DNA of 64,000 nt from Cylindrobasidium torrendii FP15055 ss-10. Its lineage: Eukaryota; Basidiomycota; Agaricomycetes; Agaricales; Physalacriaceae. A model generated the notes under the pieces. The model worked only from the letters and a program-made list of their open reading frames with translations. It had not been told where the DNA came from and ran no database searches. Each line of letters begins with the position of its first letter. Position 1 is the stretch's first letter. The stretch covers positions 48,889 to 112,888 of the forward strand of contig KN880499.1 of the NCBI GenBank assembly GCA_000934385.1. The letters are read 5' to 3'. Below are positions 35,064 to 46,700 of this stretch, one piece after another. Position numbers and translations under genes: made by a program.

Positions 35064-35899
35064 CTACATAGACTCTTCGTCGATACGTGTTCGTTGGTTC
35101 TGCTGAACATGAGCCACAAAATCATAAGACCACTTTCGAGACGCACCGAACGTTCATTCTCGTCCTCGTCATCGGGCGAACGCCCGCGCTTAAGCGTGCC
35201 CTCGTCCATTTTAGCGACCGCTTGCTCATGCTCAGCCCATTCTCCTCCACCGCCAGCAACAGCACCAGGACCGTCCTGCGCGTCCGCATAACGCTCCTCG
35301 ACCTCCCTCCGACGCTCAATCTCTGCACGCTGTGCTTGAGCGCCCCAGCCACCGCGTCCGGGGTCGTAGTCCTGCCTGTGCTCATCGCGCACTTGTCCGC
35401 CGCTTTTGCCGCGCCCGAACTGTCGTCCTTCTTTGTAGCCAAGGTCGAGGTCACAGCGTATTATCCGCTCATCCAGCTTTGTGCCGCTAATGTACCGCAT
35501 CGACGCGAGAGCTTCAGCATGTGTGTAATACTCCACGAAGCAGAATCCGCAAGGCGTGCTGTATCAGCGTATAAGCAGCGAAGGACAATCATAGAGGATA
35601 CAGACGCACCGGGTGTTTCTGTCCAACCCCATGATGATACGTTTTATCCCTCCACCTTCCTCAGGATTCGTGCATTTCCCAAATATCTCGTATATCTGCT
35701 CTTCCGTGGTGTAGAAACTGAGGTTTCCTATACTCCAGTGAGCATGTTGAGCGCGTAAATACGCGGCGAGCTGTGGCTACGGACCTATGTAGAGCGTCGT
35801 TGATTTGCTAAGCAGTTCATTTTGCCGTTGCCTGTCGAGCCGCGCCTGTGAGTCTTTGTAATTTGACGGCTGGTCCAGCGGTTGGACGATGTGGGACAT
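35064..35899 (-). CDS. CBC2: nuclear cap-binding protein subunit 2 (CBP20), 226 aa
   Basis: Small subunit of the nuclear cap-binding complex; it binds m7G caps with its partner CBP80. Exons: 35785-35899, 35610-35727, 35147-35558, 35064-35099. The RRM has RNP2 [20 protein letters not shown] (joined across intron 1) and RNP1 [14 protein letters not shown]. The cap-stacking and basic tail is very conserved: [20 protein letters not shown] then DYDPGRGG. The C-terminal tail is acidic and basic mixed, ending [11 protein letters not shown] after a last in-phase intron with donor GTGCGT. Intron 1 has the rarer donor GTCCGT. Without the last intron the frame would run on for about 90 unrelated residues. 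Confidence 0.94.
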
Positions 35900-36677
35900 G
35901 GTGATCGTGAAGAGAATTGGACTTTGCCTGCCGCTTGATTGGTGCCGCAAAGTGCGAACAATGGATTGGCGCCGATCGTGGAGGTTGGATGAGCCAACGC
36001 CTCATTATAATTCAGGGAAGCGAGAGTAAAACAGTGTCCAATAATAATGGAGTTCTCTATGTAGACAGATGATCTGGTATGTGTTATAAGATGAGGTGAA
36101 ATCTGCAGTGGACATGACACATGCACCGAGCGACATCGATGCAACGACCGCTTTTGAGGGGCACACAATTGATGTACGCGATACTAAGCAATACTTCGGC
36201 TGGTACTGAGCACTTGACCCACCATAACTATATCCAGACTTGGGGCGTCCTTTCCTTGAATTTCGCATCCTTTCACATACGTTGAACAACCTTTCACAGT
36301 TGTCCGCAACGATTACCGTGACCATGGACCTCGATTTCACTTACTCTGCGTTCTAATGCGGCAGAAGCGTATACGTGCATCAATGTTCGAGCGAGACGGT
36401 CTGTTTTAACCATTGAGACACCGTGTTGCGGCTGATCAACTTGGCCCACTGGCGCCTACTTAAGTGGCTGTGGAAATGTTGGCTGCTTCCAGCTAGCTGT
36501 CCATCTACTGTCGAGGCTATTGCCGGGTCACCAGATCAAACCGCAATCGCAATGCGATACCCCACTTTTACACGTGAAGACGGCGCATAAAGCTCGAGGA
36601 TAGCGCCAAACAGACCCTGCACCGCCAACTAACCCCTTCTTGTCCATTGACCACCACGGTCGACTTTCTTTCTTTCC
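35900..36677. other. divergent intergenic region of about 780 bp
   Basis: Promoter space between CBC2 and the NYN gene. Short open frames on the minus strand (35785-36340) have no splice-supported or family evidence. A CACGTG-like ACACGTGA is at about 36570. No gene is called. Confidence 0.5.
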
Positions 36678-37941
36678 ATGAGCTCCAGTCGTCGGGTTGG
36701 CGTATTTTGGGACGTTGGTATGGATTATACATGGTTAAACGCCAGCATGCACCAACCAAGCTGTAGAAAACTGTCAAGCTCCCAGCGGCGCTTCGGGGTA
36801 CTCCCTTGTCACCAACATCCGAGGAGCCATTCAGGATGAAATAGGCCCTATTTCATCTTTCAAGGCGTACTTAGATACCGAACAACAATCTCGCCCCCAG
36901 CTGCGTTCAGAGTTACAGCTATCTGCTGTCACGCTTGTAGACACGCCACACAATGGCCACAAAAATGTGGCTGATCAAATGATGCTTGGTACGTACAGAC
37001 CACGCTCCTGTATTCTACATTTACTGAAAATGGATTGTCCTGATCTCCAGTGGATATCATGGCATACGCGCTCGATGGCGAACCCAGCTCGACGTCTCTC
37101 GTGCTGATTACGGGCGACCAGGATTTTGCCTATGCCGTTGCATTCCTTCGCATGCGCGGCTACCCTGTCACTATCATCGGGCCCGTAAAGCGTTCAGCAA
37201 GCCTCTTTGCGCATGCCTCTGTAAAGATTGATTGGAACACTATCTGCCAGGGTGTTGTACCCCCGCCGGACTGGCCCAGCGCTGCGCCAAAAACACCTCC
37301 ATCACGCCCGCCATTTCTACCATCGGCTAACCCTTTCAATGCCATTTCTAAGACCTCGATATTTGGCACTATTCCGAGACCAGCTGTCCCGTCATCCTCA
37401 GCTGTGCCGTCGCGATTCGGAAACCCATATGTATCTTCGATATTCGGACTGCCTACACCGACGTCCCCACCAGCAAGCATCCCGAACACAAGTGAAGAAA
37501 AGGGCAATCCTTCATTACCCACCAGCTGGGGGGCGGGCGCATCTGAGCCAAGTACCTCTGAGTCCGAGAATGACACTCCTGTGAGCATACACTGCGCGCC
37601 TCATCATTGTTAACGTTAACCCATCATTTTAGGAGGACTCGGACAGCAACGCGTCTACCTCGCAGGCTTCGAGTAGTCGTGGTTCAAGCCTATCAGACTG
37701 GGAATTACCCTCTCACTATCGACCACTTATCAAAGCCTTGAATAAGTGCAGAGCTCAGGGAAATAACAAACCCTTACGCTCAACCATCGGAATCGAGCTA
37801 GGTCCCCAGGTTTACAAGGCCGCCGGCGTCGACAAGTTCAAGACGTACATCGAGCTCGCCGTTCAGGATGATATTGTGCAGATTGGGGGCAGCGATGGGT
37901 TTGCGTGGATCACATTGAACAAGAAGTATAGGTCTACTTAG
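36678..37941 (+). CDS. NYN-domain putative RNase with winged-helix tail, 366 aa
   Basis: PIN-like NYN domain as in the limkain/MARF1 group. Exons: 36678-36717, 36767-36988, 37051-37580, 37633-37941. Acidic metal-site motifs are visible in order: VGVFWDVENC, KNVADQMMLVDIMAYA and LVLITGDQDFAYAVAFLRMRGY. A Pro/Ser linker (residues about 155-260) leads to a C-terminal segment, YRPLIKALNKCRAQGNNKPL to DDIVQIGGSDGFAWITL, that resembles an OST-HTH/LOTUS winged helix with the AGVDKFKTYIELA core. The NYN plus OST-HTH pairing is known in RNA regulators. Target RNAs and biological role are unknown. Confidence 0.8.
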
Positions 37942-38416
37942 TCTCGAGCCAGCTGTGGGCTGGTCCTGAATATGTTGTTGATCTAGGTTATTGTATCTAT
38001 ATTGTCGGTGTACATACTAGTGTAGAGCATAGTACTCGAGCACCATTCATTATGGCATTATCGTCCATTAAAGTCACATTTATCCATGCGTTCGTGAATA
38101 TAATCATTTGACGTCGTTTAGCGAATGAATATTCTTACTAGCATTGTAGCCCGCTCAGTAGTCTCAACTTGAACGACATGATCAAATTTGCCATTGCTAA
38201 TGATCCTCCGTGAGGTGGAATTTGCAAGTCGACGGCTCGCAATGCCAGGATTCAGAGCACTCTCAAGAGCGGCAGGGACAATGGTAATAATAATACAATT
38301 TATAGAGTAACATACCAAATCAAGGACACAAACTAGCAGCATAGTTGGACGTACATAAATCAAGCAAGACACGAAAATATCGGTAGTAAACCAAACAAAT
38401 GAGGAGGTAGATGGCT
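37942..38416. other. convergent 3' flanks
   Basis: Between the NYN gene stop and the copy B stop. The right part (from about 38225) is homologous to the 3' flank of copy A. No gene. Confidence 0.5.
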
Positions 38417-39916
38417 TCAAGCAGAGGTAATACCATCACGTTGGGCAAGCATGCGCTTCAGCTCAGCATTCTCCTTCTAAAAGGAGGTTAGTAAAGTGTG
38501 ATGGGTAGTTTCAAATGTGCATGCTTACGGCTCGTTCCTCAGCTAATTTCTCTGCGAGAATTCTTGCGTTTTCTGCCTCCTGCTAAAAAGAGGTTAGTAA
38601 CTCGTGATGGGTTGTTCAAAGTGCATGCTTACGGCGCGTGACTCTGCCTCATTGATTGCCTCCGCTGCATCCTTCTTAATCGCCTGGGTTGCCTCCGCTG
38701 CATCCTTCTTAATCGCCTGGGTTGCCTCGTAAGCTATCATTTCCTATTGCATGAAACATCCACACACCTCAACCTTTCGGTCTGATTCTTCCTCGCGCAT
38801 CTGCAGACCCAAGTCAGCAACATACATGTAGACAAGATGAAATCTCACCTTCGCGCGCCGCATAAGCCCAGCCTTGTAGCGATCCCATTCGGGCACGAAC
38901 GTCTTCAGCAGCTCCGCAGGTTTGAGCTCATCGTCCACCCCGAACACATGGGCTGGCAGCAAAACTCCCTTCAAAGCACCAACTCGTAGTCGAAACTGGT
39001 TTTTGATACCCTCGGGCTTGGCGCCTGTGTGCAGGATGACCATCCCCCAGATCGACGCCGCGTACCAATAACACTGCGTCGTAGGTGTCGAATACTTTGT
39101 CGCACTCTCGCTGGTAACCTTGGCCATCATCGCCAGCTCCTCGAAAAGGAGCGGTCGACTGGCGGTGGTAAAGTCCATGGTAGCCATGCAGACGGCGCCC
39201 TTGTTCCCGGCGATGTCCTTGATGGACTGGCGAGGGTACACGTCGAAACTGTCATAGGCGGGCTTTGCCCAGAGCTTTTCCGAGGAGGCAATTGAAGCTC
39301 GAATGACGGGGCGGGAGTCGAGCATGCCCCAGATCGAGCCATTCGCGCCGTCGTCAACTGCCAGCGGTGCAGGAGTAGCATCATCCATGGAAACTGGAGG
39401 GTATTGCTGGGTGCGCGCGGCCGATGGCAGGTCGGGTGCAGACATTGAATGGATATGAGAGTCGGGGATAGGCTCAGGGTCCGCACTCTCCAAGCTCGAC
39501 GTGGCCGACGCTGACGATGCCTTTGATGAGACTGACCTGCTTCGAAGGATATCCCAAATCGGTTTCCTGGTGGATGGCTTGTTGTTGACGTTGCGCTCAA
39601 TGAGGATGGACGCGCTTGCCAATTCCGAACCTTTCGCAAAGGGAGGTAGAGAGTTCGCATCCTTGACTTGCACGACCCGCACAACAACGAACTCGTGCTC
39701 CGGAACTTTCGTCTTTTTCCAAAGCTGCATGTCCGCGACAACGAAATGGCCGAGAAGTGCGGGAGCACTGGGGAATTGCTCGACCATGCTCAATGTACGC
39801 GACGCTGGACCCTCTAACGGTTCGCTTGCATAAATCAAGTGTCCATCGAGGTCGGGCTGGCGGGAGGAGGACATGATGGAAGCGAAGAAGCGGCGTATCC
39901 AAGAGAAAAGTGGCAT
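38417..39916 (-). CDS. hypothetical protein with C-terminal coiled coil, copy B, about 441 aa
   Basis: Paralogue of the 21640-23040 gene. Exons: 38849-39916, 38768-38800, 38633-38743, 38529-38582, 38417-38476. Conserved blocks are PLFSWIRRFFASIM, RPLLFEELAMMAKVTSES and YWYAASIWGMVILHTGAKPE. The coiled-coil tail is longer than in copy A because a 33-nt unit is tandemly repeated in exon 3 (38658-38723), repeating EATQAIKKDAA, and because exon 4 codes 18 residues instead of 11. The segment between exons 2 and 3 is just 24 nt; the alternative is one 105-nt intron (38744-38848) that skips the 33-nt exon. Survival of an open frame in both copies suggests function. The frame upstream of 39916 begins only with GTG. 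Confidence 0.6.
38658..38723 (-). repeat. 33-nt tandem repeat, two units, inside coiled-coil exon
   Basis: Two exact adjacent copies of a 33-nt unit starting GCCTCCGCTGCATCC on the plus strand at 38658 and 38691. The unit is a multiple of three and encodes 11 residues of coiled coil. Copy A has one unit only, so this arose after the duplication. Confidence 0.9.
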
Positions 39917-41836
39917 GGTGAGCTCTAAGTAGTGCTGTCGTGGGAGTGCAGGTGTGAAAACTGAGGCAGCCTCGAGGAGCCGATGCCACCTCACCGCTGC
40001 TCGCAAGCTCCGATACACGTATGCGCTCGTTGAGTGGGATTAGTGATATTTCGAGTGCGCCAGTTAGTGGTTCAATGTCAAGTAGCTACAGACATGTGTT
40101 GGAAGCGTGTCAATCACGTGTCGCGCAATCGACGCCCCATCATGCATCCTTGTTGGGCTCTCAAATTGAGGTTGCAAACCCGTCACTGAAGGAGATATGC
40201 GGGCGCCTTCAGCGTGAATATCTAGGCCATAAGATGGCCTATTAGTTGGTGCAATTATATTCACTACAGGTCAGATACAGGATATCTGATCCACTGGGTC
40301 ATGGACTCCAACACCAGACTGAAAGCGAATTTTCAGATCTGTCCATACTCTGCAGTCCAGATACCTGTCATGAACTATGAGATGTAGTCCGCACAGTGCC
40401 CCCAAGACGTTAATGTACGTGCCTCCAATATCACCGAAGCACACGGTGAAGAGTCTAGCTGAACAGATCATGGGCGAAGTGCTGTCGGGGAAACACCGTA
40501 GTATCCCAGGTACTCATTAATGAGCACGATTCCTTCCAGATGCCTTCCAGTACAAGCTTGTTTCGAGACCTTGAAAGTTTCATCACACAAGGAAAGGGTA
40601 GTACCGTCTTCCGGTTAGGCAACAAGCTTATCTCGCCACATATCACCTGTACCTAATGCAGAAAAGGCCTATTCGAAATCTGAGTTGCGCAGTAGTAACT
40701 TCTACTTCTCACGTCCTGGTGTGCACATCTCAAGATCGTGCATTTCGGAGTGTCAAAATATCCAAACAGGGCGAGAGTATATCCCGTCCGTTCTGGATGT
40801 TCGCAGTTTCGGTACTTCACAAGCGCTCAGTAAATACGACGCTCGCAGCATTATATACGACATCTTGCATCAGTCACCCTAATCATGTAACACCGCCTAC
40901 AGAGCAGGCGCCGACACAGTGTTCTTCAACATGTTTTGCATTAACTCCATGATTTTTCCAGCCTCCCAGAATAACACTTCTATATACGATATACTCGATT
41001 TGATGTCTTAAAAATGATTGAAAGAAATTAGTTGTTTCTGTCATCTGTGAGTTCGACGAGTCGCCGTCGTCGGGACCAACCACCATAGATTCGGAGCGCA
41101 CATAGCTGGCGCCTCGATTTAAGTGTAGACTTCTCATTTTCGTCACTGAACCATCTTACGTCCCCGTTCACTGTGCTCCGGATGTAGTTCACACTCTATT
41201 TTCATGATCCCTTGTTCTCTCTCCGCTCGTCACTGTCGCTTTTCGCTCTACTAGTAATTATGCCATATATCTGTCACGGCCCGCTTCGACATCCCATTGC
41301 GGCTAACTCATGGTTTTTGGCTTATCACACTTGGTTGGTCTCTGCCTATAAAAACTACCGGCATTTCGATACTTGGAACCAACCAGCCTTCTACATTCCT
41401 TTACGCCGCATGGATTCAACAAAAATATGAGTACATATTTCAAACAAACCAAGACACAGATGCACTCTAGCACTATGTTCGGTTCATCGAAATGTGGTGT
41501 CTGGGCATCTGCATTATCCGTTCAACTTTGCTACGCAGGATACTAGGTCGCTTCTGAAAGTCATATATGCTTCTCCTTAGAATGGAAATCACATTGGCTC
41601 CGCTGGGGTATACGGCGTAGCATAGCCTGCCCAGCATCTACCAACTTGTTTGTGCTAATTACAAGTCCAAAAAGCTCGTACTAGTGTAGTGTTTCTTCAC
41701 GCAAGCAACAAGCAAGGCGACAAAAAAGTATTTAAATAGTGTAAAAAAGGAGGGCAATGAACACGACAAACAGGTGCAGATAATGCAGCTATAATACAAC
41801 GCGAAGAGCTCCTACGAGTCCCAATTATGTCGATAC
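39917..41836. other. 1.9 kb region without a supported gene
   Basis: From the copy B start to the LPP stop. After the duplicated 5' flank (to about 40080) the sequence has scattered short open frames on both strands but none with splice sites, family motifs or steady codon pattern. The composition is less GC-rich than the genes. It may be decayed intergenic or old element sequence; I see no terminal repeats. Confidence 0.45.
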
Positions 41837-43488
41837 TCAGCGAAGCGCCTCAGCTCCATGAGGGTGAGCCGCAAGCGGCACCTCTCTTAAGGATTCCTCA
41901 CCCCGCAGCGGCTCTTGGTCATGGTGCGGCCTCCACATCTCCTCCAACGATCCAGGGTCGGGACGCTGCGCCATCCCATTCAACTCGACCGGGTCATCCG
42001 GCTCGTCAGTGTAACGACGCACATTCGCTGGGCGCCTCGTCGGGCTGCCTTCCAGTCCAGCACTTTGGTGTTGGAATGGGTTATGGTGTGTCGGCAGAAT
42101 GTCCTTGTGGTCTTCTTCCTTCTTAATGCGCGGCGAGTACGGCAAATGCGAGAGTTCTGAGCCCAAACTAGGATAGTACTGACGATAGGCAAAGTACGAC
42201 ATGACGGTCCCGAGGATAGAGCCAATGAGAATGTCGTGCCAATGGTCTATACCGAGATTTAGTACAGTCAAAGTTCGGAAATGCGGGTAAACAACGTACG
42301 CCGATAGTCCATAGAGCGAGAAATAGCGACAAGGGCAGCACCGAAGAAGGGTGTCATAGAGACCCAGGCTTTACCCTAGAAGAACTGGTTATTGTCGAAG
42401 CCAAAGTCGGTGGAGGTACGTACGGCGTGGCCGCGTTCGTCAAATAAGTGTAGCTTTCCCGCAAGGTAGAACGAAAGGAATCCAAGGCCGGCGAACGATA
42501 CTGAGGACGTCAGACTGCGAGTGATTCGTCACCAAAGGCAACGTACAGCTCGAATGACCGGACGGGAAACTTCTAAACCCATCGCGAAGGATAGCAACGT
42601 CTTCTTGTGTGCATATTGTCCAGTTGGAGAGACCAAAGGTGGGATCTACTGCGCCCGCGGGAGGTTGGCACCGATCAACGATGTCTAACATTTATGAGTA
42701 CGATTGGGAACGGGGAGCAGCGCAAAACGCACCTGGGCGCGGCCTTCCAACTGTGATCTTGGTGAACTGGGTTACAGCGCCTGTTAGAGCCAATCCTAGG
42801 ATTACTGCGCAACAAGATCAGAAGGTGTGCCTCAGCTGGTTCAAGAAGCGCACAGCCAAGGGTTGCTACAAAAGTGGCGACGTCAGCAACGACGAGTACG
42901 GGCTTGGCATCCGAACGCACAGTTATGGAGGTCCCACCAGGAGCGCACGGTGGCAAGGTTGATTATGGGTTGTAGAAGCACAGGTGCAACAAAGCAAATG
43001 AAAACGAGTCCAAGATTCTGGCAAAGCGGCGTGAGGACGGATGTTGGGGGTATCGCGATTTCTGCTCACAGGGATCCGTTCATGCACCGCATAGCTGGGG
43101 CCGGATTCAGCATGTGGAAAGGTGGCAGAGAACTTGGAAGACGTACGGATGCCGCAAGCTGGTGAATATATTGTCAGCGCGAGCCAAGAAAGATTGGACA
43201 ACGACGTACGATGTGTCTTCCAGCGAGAACACGCGGCGGTAGCCTTCAACCTTGTCCAACGAGAAAAAGGCAGCACTGTTGTACGAAATAAGCGTTCAAA
43301 GATTCAATACATGGGATCTTTCACGCACGCCAAGACGATAGTCAAAATCCTGGCGCATAGTCAGTCGGTTGCCCCGCAATGCGCTGAACTGGCACGCACC
43401 AATCTGGTAAATAAGAAAATAGCAGTTTGCGCCGCCGGACGGGAGACATGGGAGCCTTTCGCGCGCTTTGCTTAAATATTGACGACAT
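41837..43488 (-). CDS. PAP2-type lipid phosphate phosphatase, 364 aa, twelve exons
   Basis: Integral-membrane phosphatase for phosphatidate/diacylglycerol pyrophosphate, like yeast Dpp1/Lpp1. Exons: 43400-43488, 43329-43349, 43210-43275, 43147-43158, 43070-43094, 42921-43017, 42854-42865, 42733-42804, 42547-42684, 42424-42500, 42300-42375, 41837-42246. All phases agree. The three catalytic motifs are KITVGRPRPD, FPSGHSS and SRSMDYRHHWHD. Several hydrophobic helices surround them (for example LGLVFICFVAPVLLQPIIN). The C-terminus is a hydrophilic tail. Two exons are only 12 nt. The start MSSIFKQ is preferred over an in-frame ATG at 43596. Confidence 0.9.
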
Positions 43489-43708
43489 GACTCTGGGCGC
43501 GACGATGGGGGGAGCAAGAGAGTCGCGAAGTCGGGCGTATGACATTATAAGGCCAAGAGAGCGAGAAACTGCCTCCGGGCGGATCAGTCCGATCATGGCC
43601 CGTCATCGCCTTGCAAAGTTACAGATGGCGCCAATTATTTGTCGTTGTCCGCTCAGTATAAATATAAATCAAGCATACATATATACCTTGTGTACATATA
43701 ACAGAGGT

Positions 43709-46700
43709 CTACGCTTTGACCTTCTTCTTTTTCCTCTTCTCCTCAGTAGGCTCGACCACCGTCTCCTCCACCTCGGCACCCTTCCTCTTTTTGGTCTTGC
43801 TCTTTTCCTTTTCAACGACCACATTCTCCTCTTCGGCAACAACCTTTTTCGACTTGGTCTTTTTGCTGTCGCCCTTCTCGGCTTTTCCAGCCTTCTCGTC
43901 CCCGCCCTTCTTCTTGCCAACGCCCACCTGAGCAATTTGTTTGCACAAATTCGGTAACGCCGCGCCCTTGGCCGCGAGCTTTCCTGCTAGATCTTCCCAC
44001 TTCTTCGGTGACCATGCCTTCTCCACCTTCTCCGTGCTGGTATCAACAACTCGCAGCGTCTGCCTCGCACCAGATAACGCCAATTTCAAGACATCCTTGA
44101 TTTGAGCGACGGTTAGCGAACCGTCAGGGCCGCACTCCTTCTCAACCACGGCAAGAAGTGTTGCCCGCAGACTAGACATGAACGCCAAAACTTCCTTCTC
44201 TGGCTTCTCCTGTAGTTACACATATTAGTGAGAAAATAAACGGACGTGCATCTACTACTCACCAATCCATGTAGATGATTCAATAGCGTTTGCACAATCC
44301 GCAGCGCCTGCAGTTGCCGATATCCATTGACTGCCTCGCCGGAGAGCTTCAGCACCTCACCCCGTAACTCCCATGCAAGTTTTGGGAATTTGTTCGCAAA
44401 CTCCTGGAAGAAGCCAGGCTGCAGCACAGAGTTTTTCCGTGTGAGGAAGTCCTTGAGCGAGTCGACGTACAACGCAACTGCCTTGCTTGCAGCGTCGTCC
44501 GCACCAGATGCCAGAACCTTCGTGAGGTAGAGAGAGCAAATGCTCAGCGTGTTGGACACCTCCGAACGACCCTTCCGTGCTCGGGCATGAACAGCTTCTA
44601 ACACTTCATACACCTTGTCCGCGTCAGCTCCTTCAGGCAGTTCTTGGGACTTGATGCTGGGCACATCCTTACTCTTGCCGATGCGATTTCGTAAAATTCC
44701 TTGTGCCTTGTCAATGAGCTGCTTCTCATCTGAGCCAGACGACGTGATGAGGGCGACCAAAGGCAGAATGAGAGAAATGTTCAATGCGCTGGTCGGGTGC
44801 TTCTTGACGAAAAGATCGACAAGGTCCAAGACACGGTTCTTGAAATGTGTAGCCTCCCGCTGTGCATCCACATCTGAATCTTTCAGCCCCTTGCAATAAA
44901 TAGCGTTCGATGAAAAACATACCTTTCCCGCTCTTCCGACCTTGAACTTGACTTCTAAACGCTGCAGCCAATTGCTCATCGAGCGCCAGCATCTGGTCGT
45001 CGTCCATCATGATCTCGTCCTCTTCATCACTCTCTCCATCCGCCCCGTTCATTTTCAGAGCCTCCATAATCTTGTTCTTGAGCTCTTCGTCGACATCGCC
45101 GTCCACATCTGATTCTTCACCATCGTCTTCCTCGTCGGCCTCACTTTCACTATCCTCTTCGTCCTCGTCAACAGCACCATTGTCGTCTTCGCCACCTTCC
45201 TCGTCAACATCCATTTCATCATCGCTGTCCTCCGCTTTCGTGGGATCTCTGCGTTCGAGTTGCTGTCAAAGAGTAAGCCACAACAGGAAGGAGGGACATA
45301 AAAAGCAAATACCGTCAGAATAAGCTCGATCGAACTCTCCGTCACACATCCCGAAAGTAGCGCGAACACATTGTTCCCCAACGACCGCATATAGCTCGAC
45401 GATTTCTCCAACAGCCCAATGATCAAGTCAACAAGCCCGTCAATTGGTGCTGGACCCTCCTCTTCTTCCGCGACCACAGCCTTGTCTTTCTTCTTGCTCT
45501 TCTTCGCTTTTGGTTTTGGTACAAAGTGCGCCGCAAACGTCGTGCAGGCCTGCATACCAAGGTCAGAGACGGACACTGGAACGAGAACATGGAAAATACC
45601 TCAAGGTTCTCAAGGTCCCACTCCTCTTGCTCGCCGCAGTACTCGGCCACTAATAACCCACTCATCAATAGTCTGCACCCCTGCGCGGCCTCCTTCCCAT
45701 TCTCGTCCTGGGATGAAGACCGCAATTGTGTGTCCAGCTCGCGCATCTTCTTCTGCACTTCCACTCCATCTTCCTCCACTTCCACTAACGGCGTCGTATG
45801 CTTCGTGTCGTTCTGCAGCTTCTCGATGATTTCCACAGTCTTGCAGATCCAAAACTCGGCGTCCGAAGCGACACCAACGGCACGGGTAGTTTTCTCCTCT
45901 GCCATGTACATTAGAAGCCATATCTTTGAGTCAATACAAAACACACCAGTTTTCAAGGTCGTCGTTTGTGTAGACAAATCGGCAAGACATGCCAACAATC
46001 GTGAGCGACAGGACTCCCGCAGGGCGTCAGACAATGGGGGCTTGACAATGGACTGCGTCTAGGGAAATAGTCGTGTATCAGCGACAGAGGACTGCAAAGT
46101 TAAAGACGATTGCATACTCCACGAGCACCACCCTTCTTGATGGGCTTGCGCACGATGAAAAGTCCGTTGACTACGAGCCATTCCAAAATGGACTGCACCC
46201 ACTTGTCCTCCTTGGGTACGGAACCATTCCGAATGAGAGCAGCGAATTGGTCGATGACCCATGTGCGGCGAGCATTGACCACCTCAACGTCGCTGCTGGT
46301 GTCATGGTTAGCACGACTACTATCTATTCAGCGGAAGGATAGATGCAGCGTACTTGTCAACATTCTCACCTCCATTGAATTGTTCAATGAGATGCTCAAC
46401 ATAGTCAACGATGCCTGCGGATGTCATAGACGCCAGGATGCTCTCGACAGTCTTGGTATGTGTGAGTTTGTCGAATTGCTGACTGCCGTTCGCGCCGACA
46501 AGTTGCACGATGACACCCATTCCGATCTGGGGACGCTCCTTTACCAGCGCAGATAATTCGACGGCCTACACGAATAAATGACTGCCGAGCAAGAGGATAA
46601 AGGAAGCATACCGTCTGCTTTGCAGCCTTGTGAAGGTTGCGATCCTGTTTCGACAAATGATTTATCCACGTCCTCATGAAGTTCTTGGTAAAGACCATTG

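Larger units (their letters stand above)
38225..40080 (-). repeat. segmental duplication, copy B (inverted relative to copy A)
   Basis: Matches 21455-23240 in reverse orientation, including the 5' flank with ACTAAC and CAACGAGCGCATA elements and about 200 bp of the 3' flank. The copies are diverged, with many substitutions and several in-frame indels, so the duplication is not recent. Boundaries estimated by eye. Confidence 0.7.

Noticed and set aside
40018..40020. Upstream start for copy B
   Set aside because: The codon is GTG, not ATG; the paralogue comparison favours 39916.
39917..41836. Possible transposon or decayed gene in the 1.9 kb empty stretch
   Set aside because: No terminal inverted or long direct repeats, no transposase or reverse-transcriptase motif in any frame.
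45423..46034. POL5 exon read through 45899-45946
   Set aside because: The frame is open, but the GTGTGT..CTAAT..GGCAG signals and helix continuity favour an intron; noted as possible retention.
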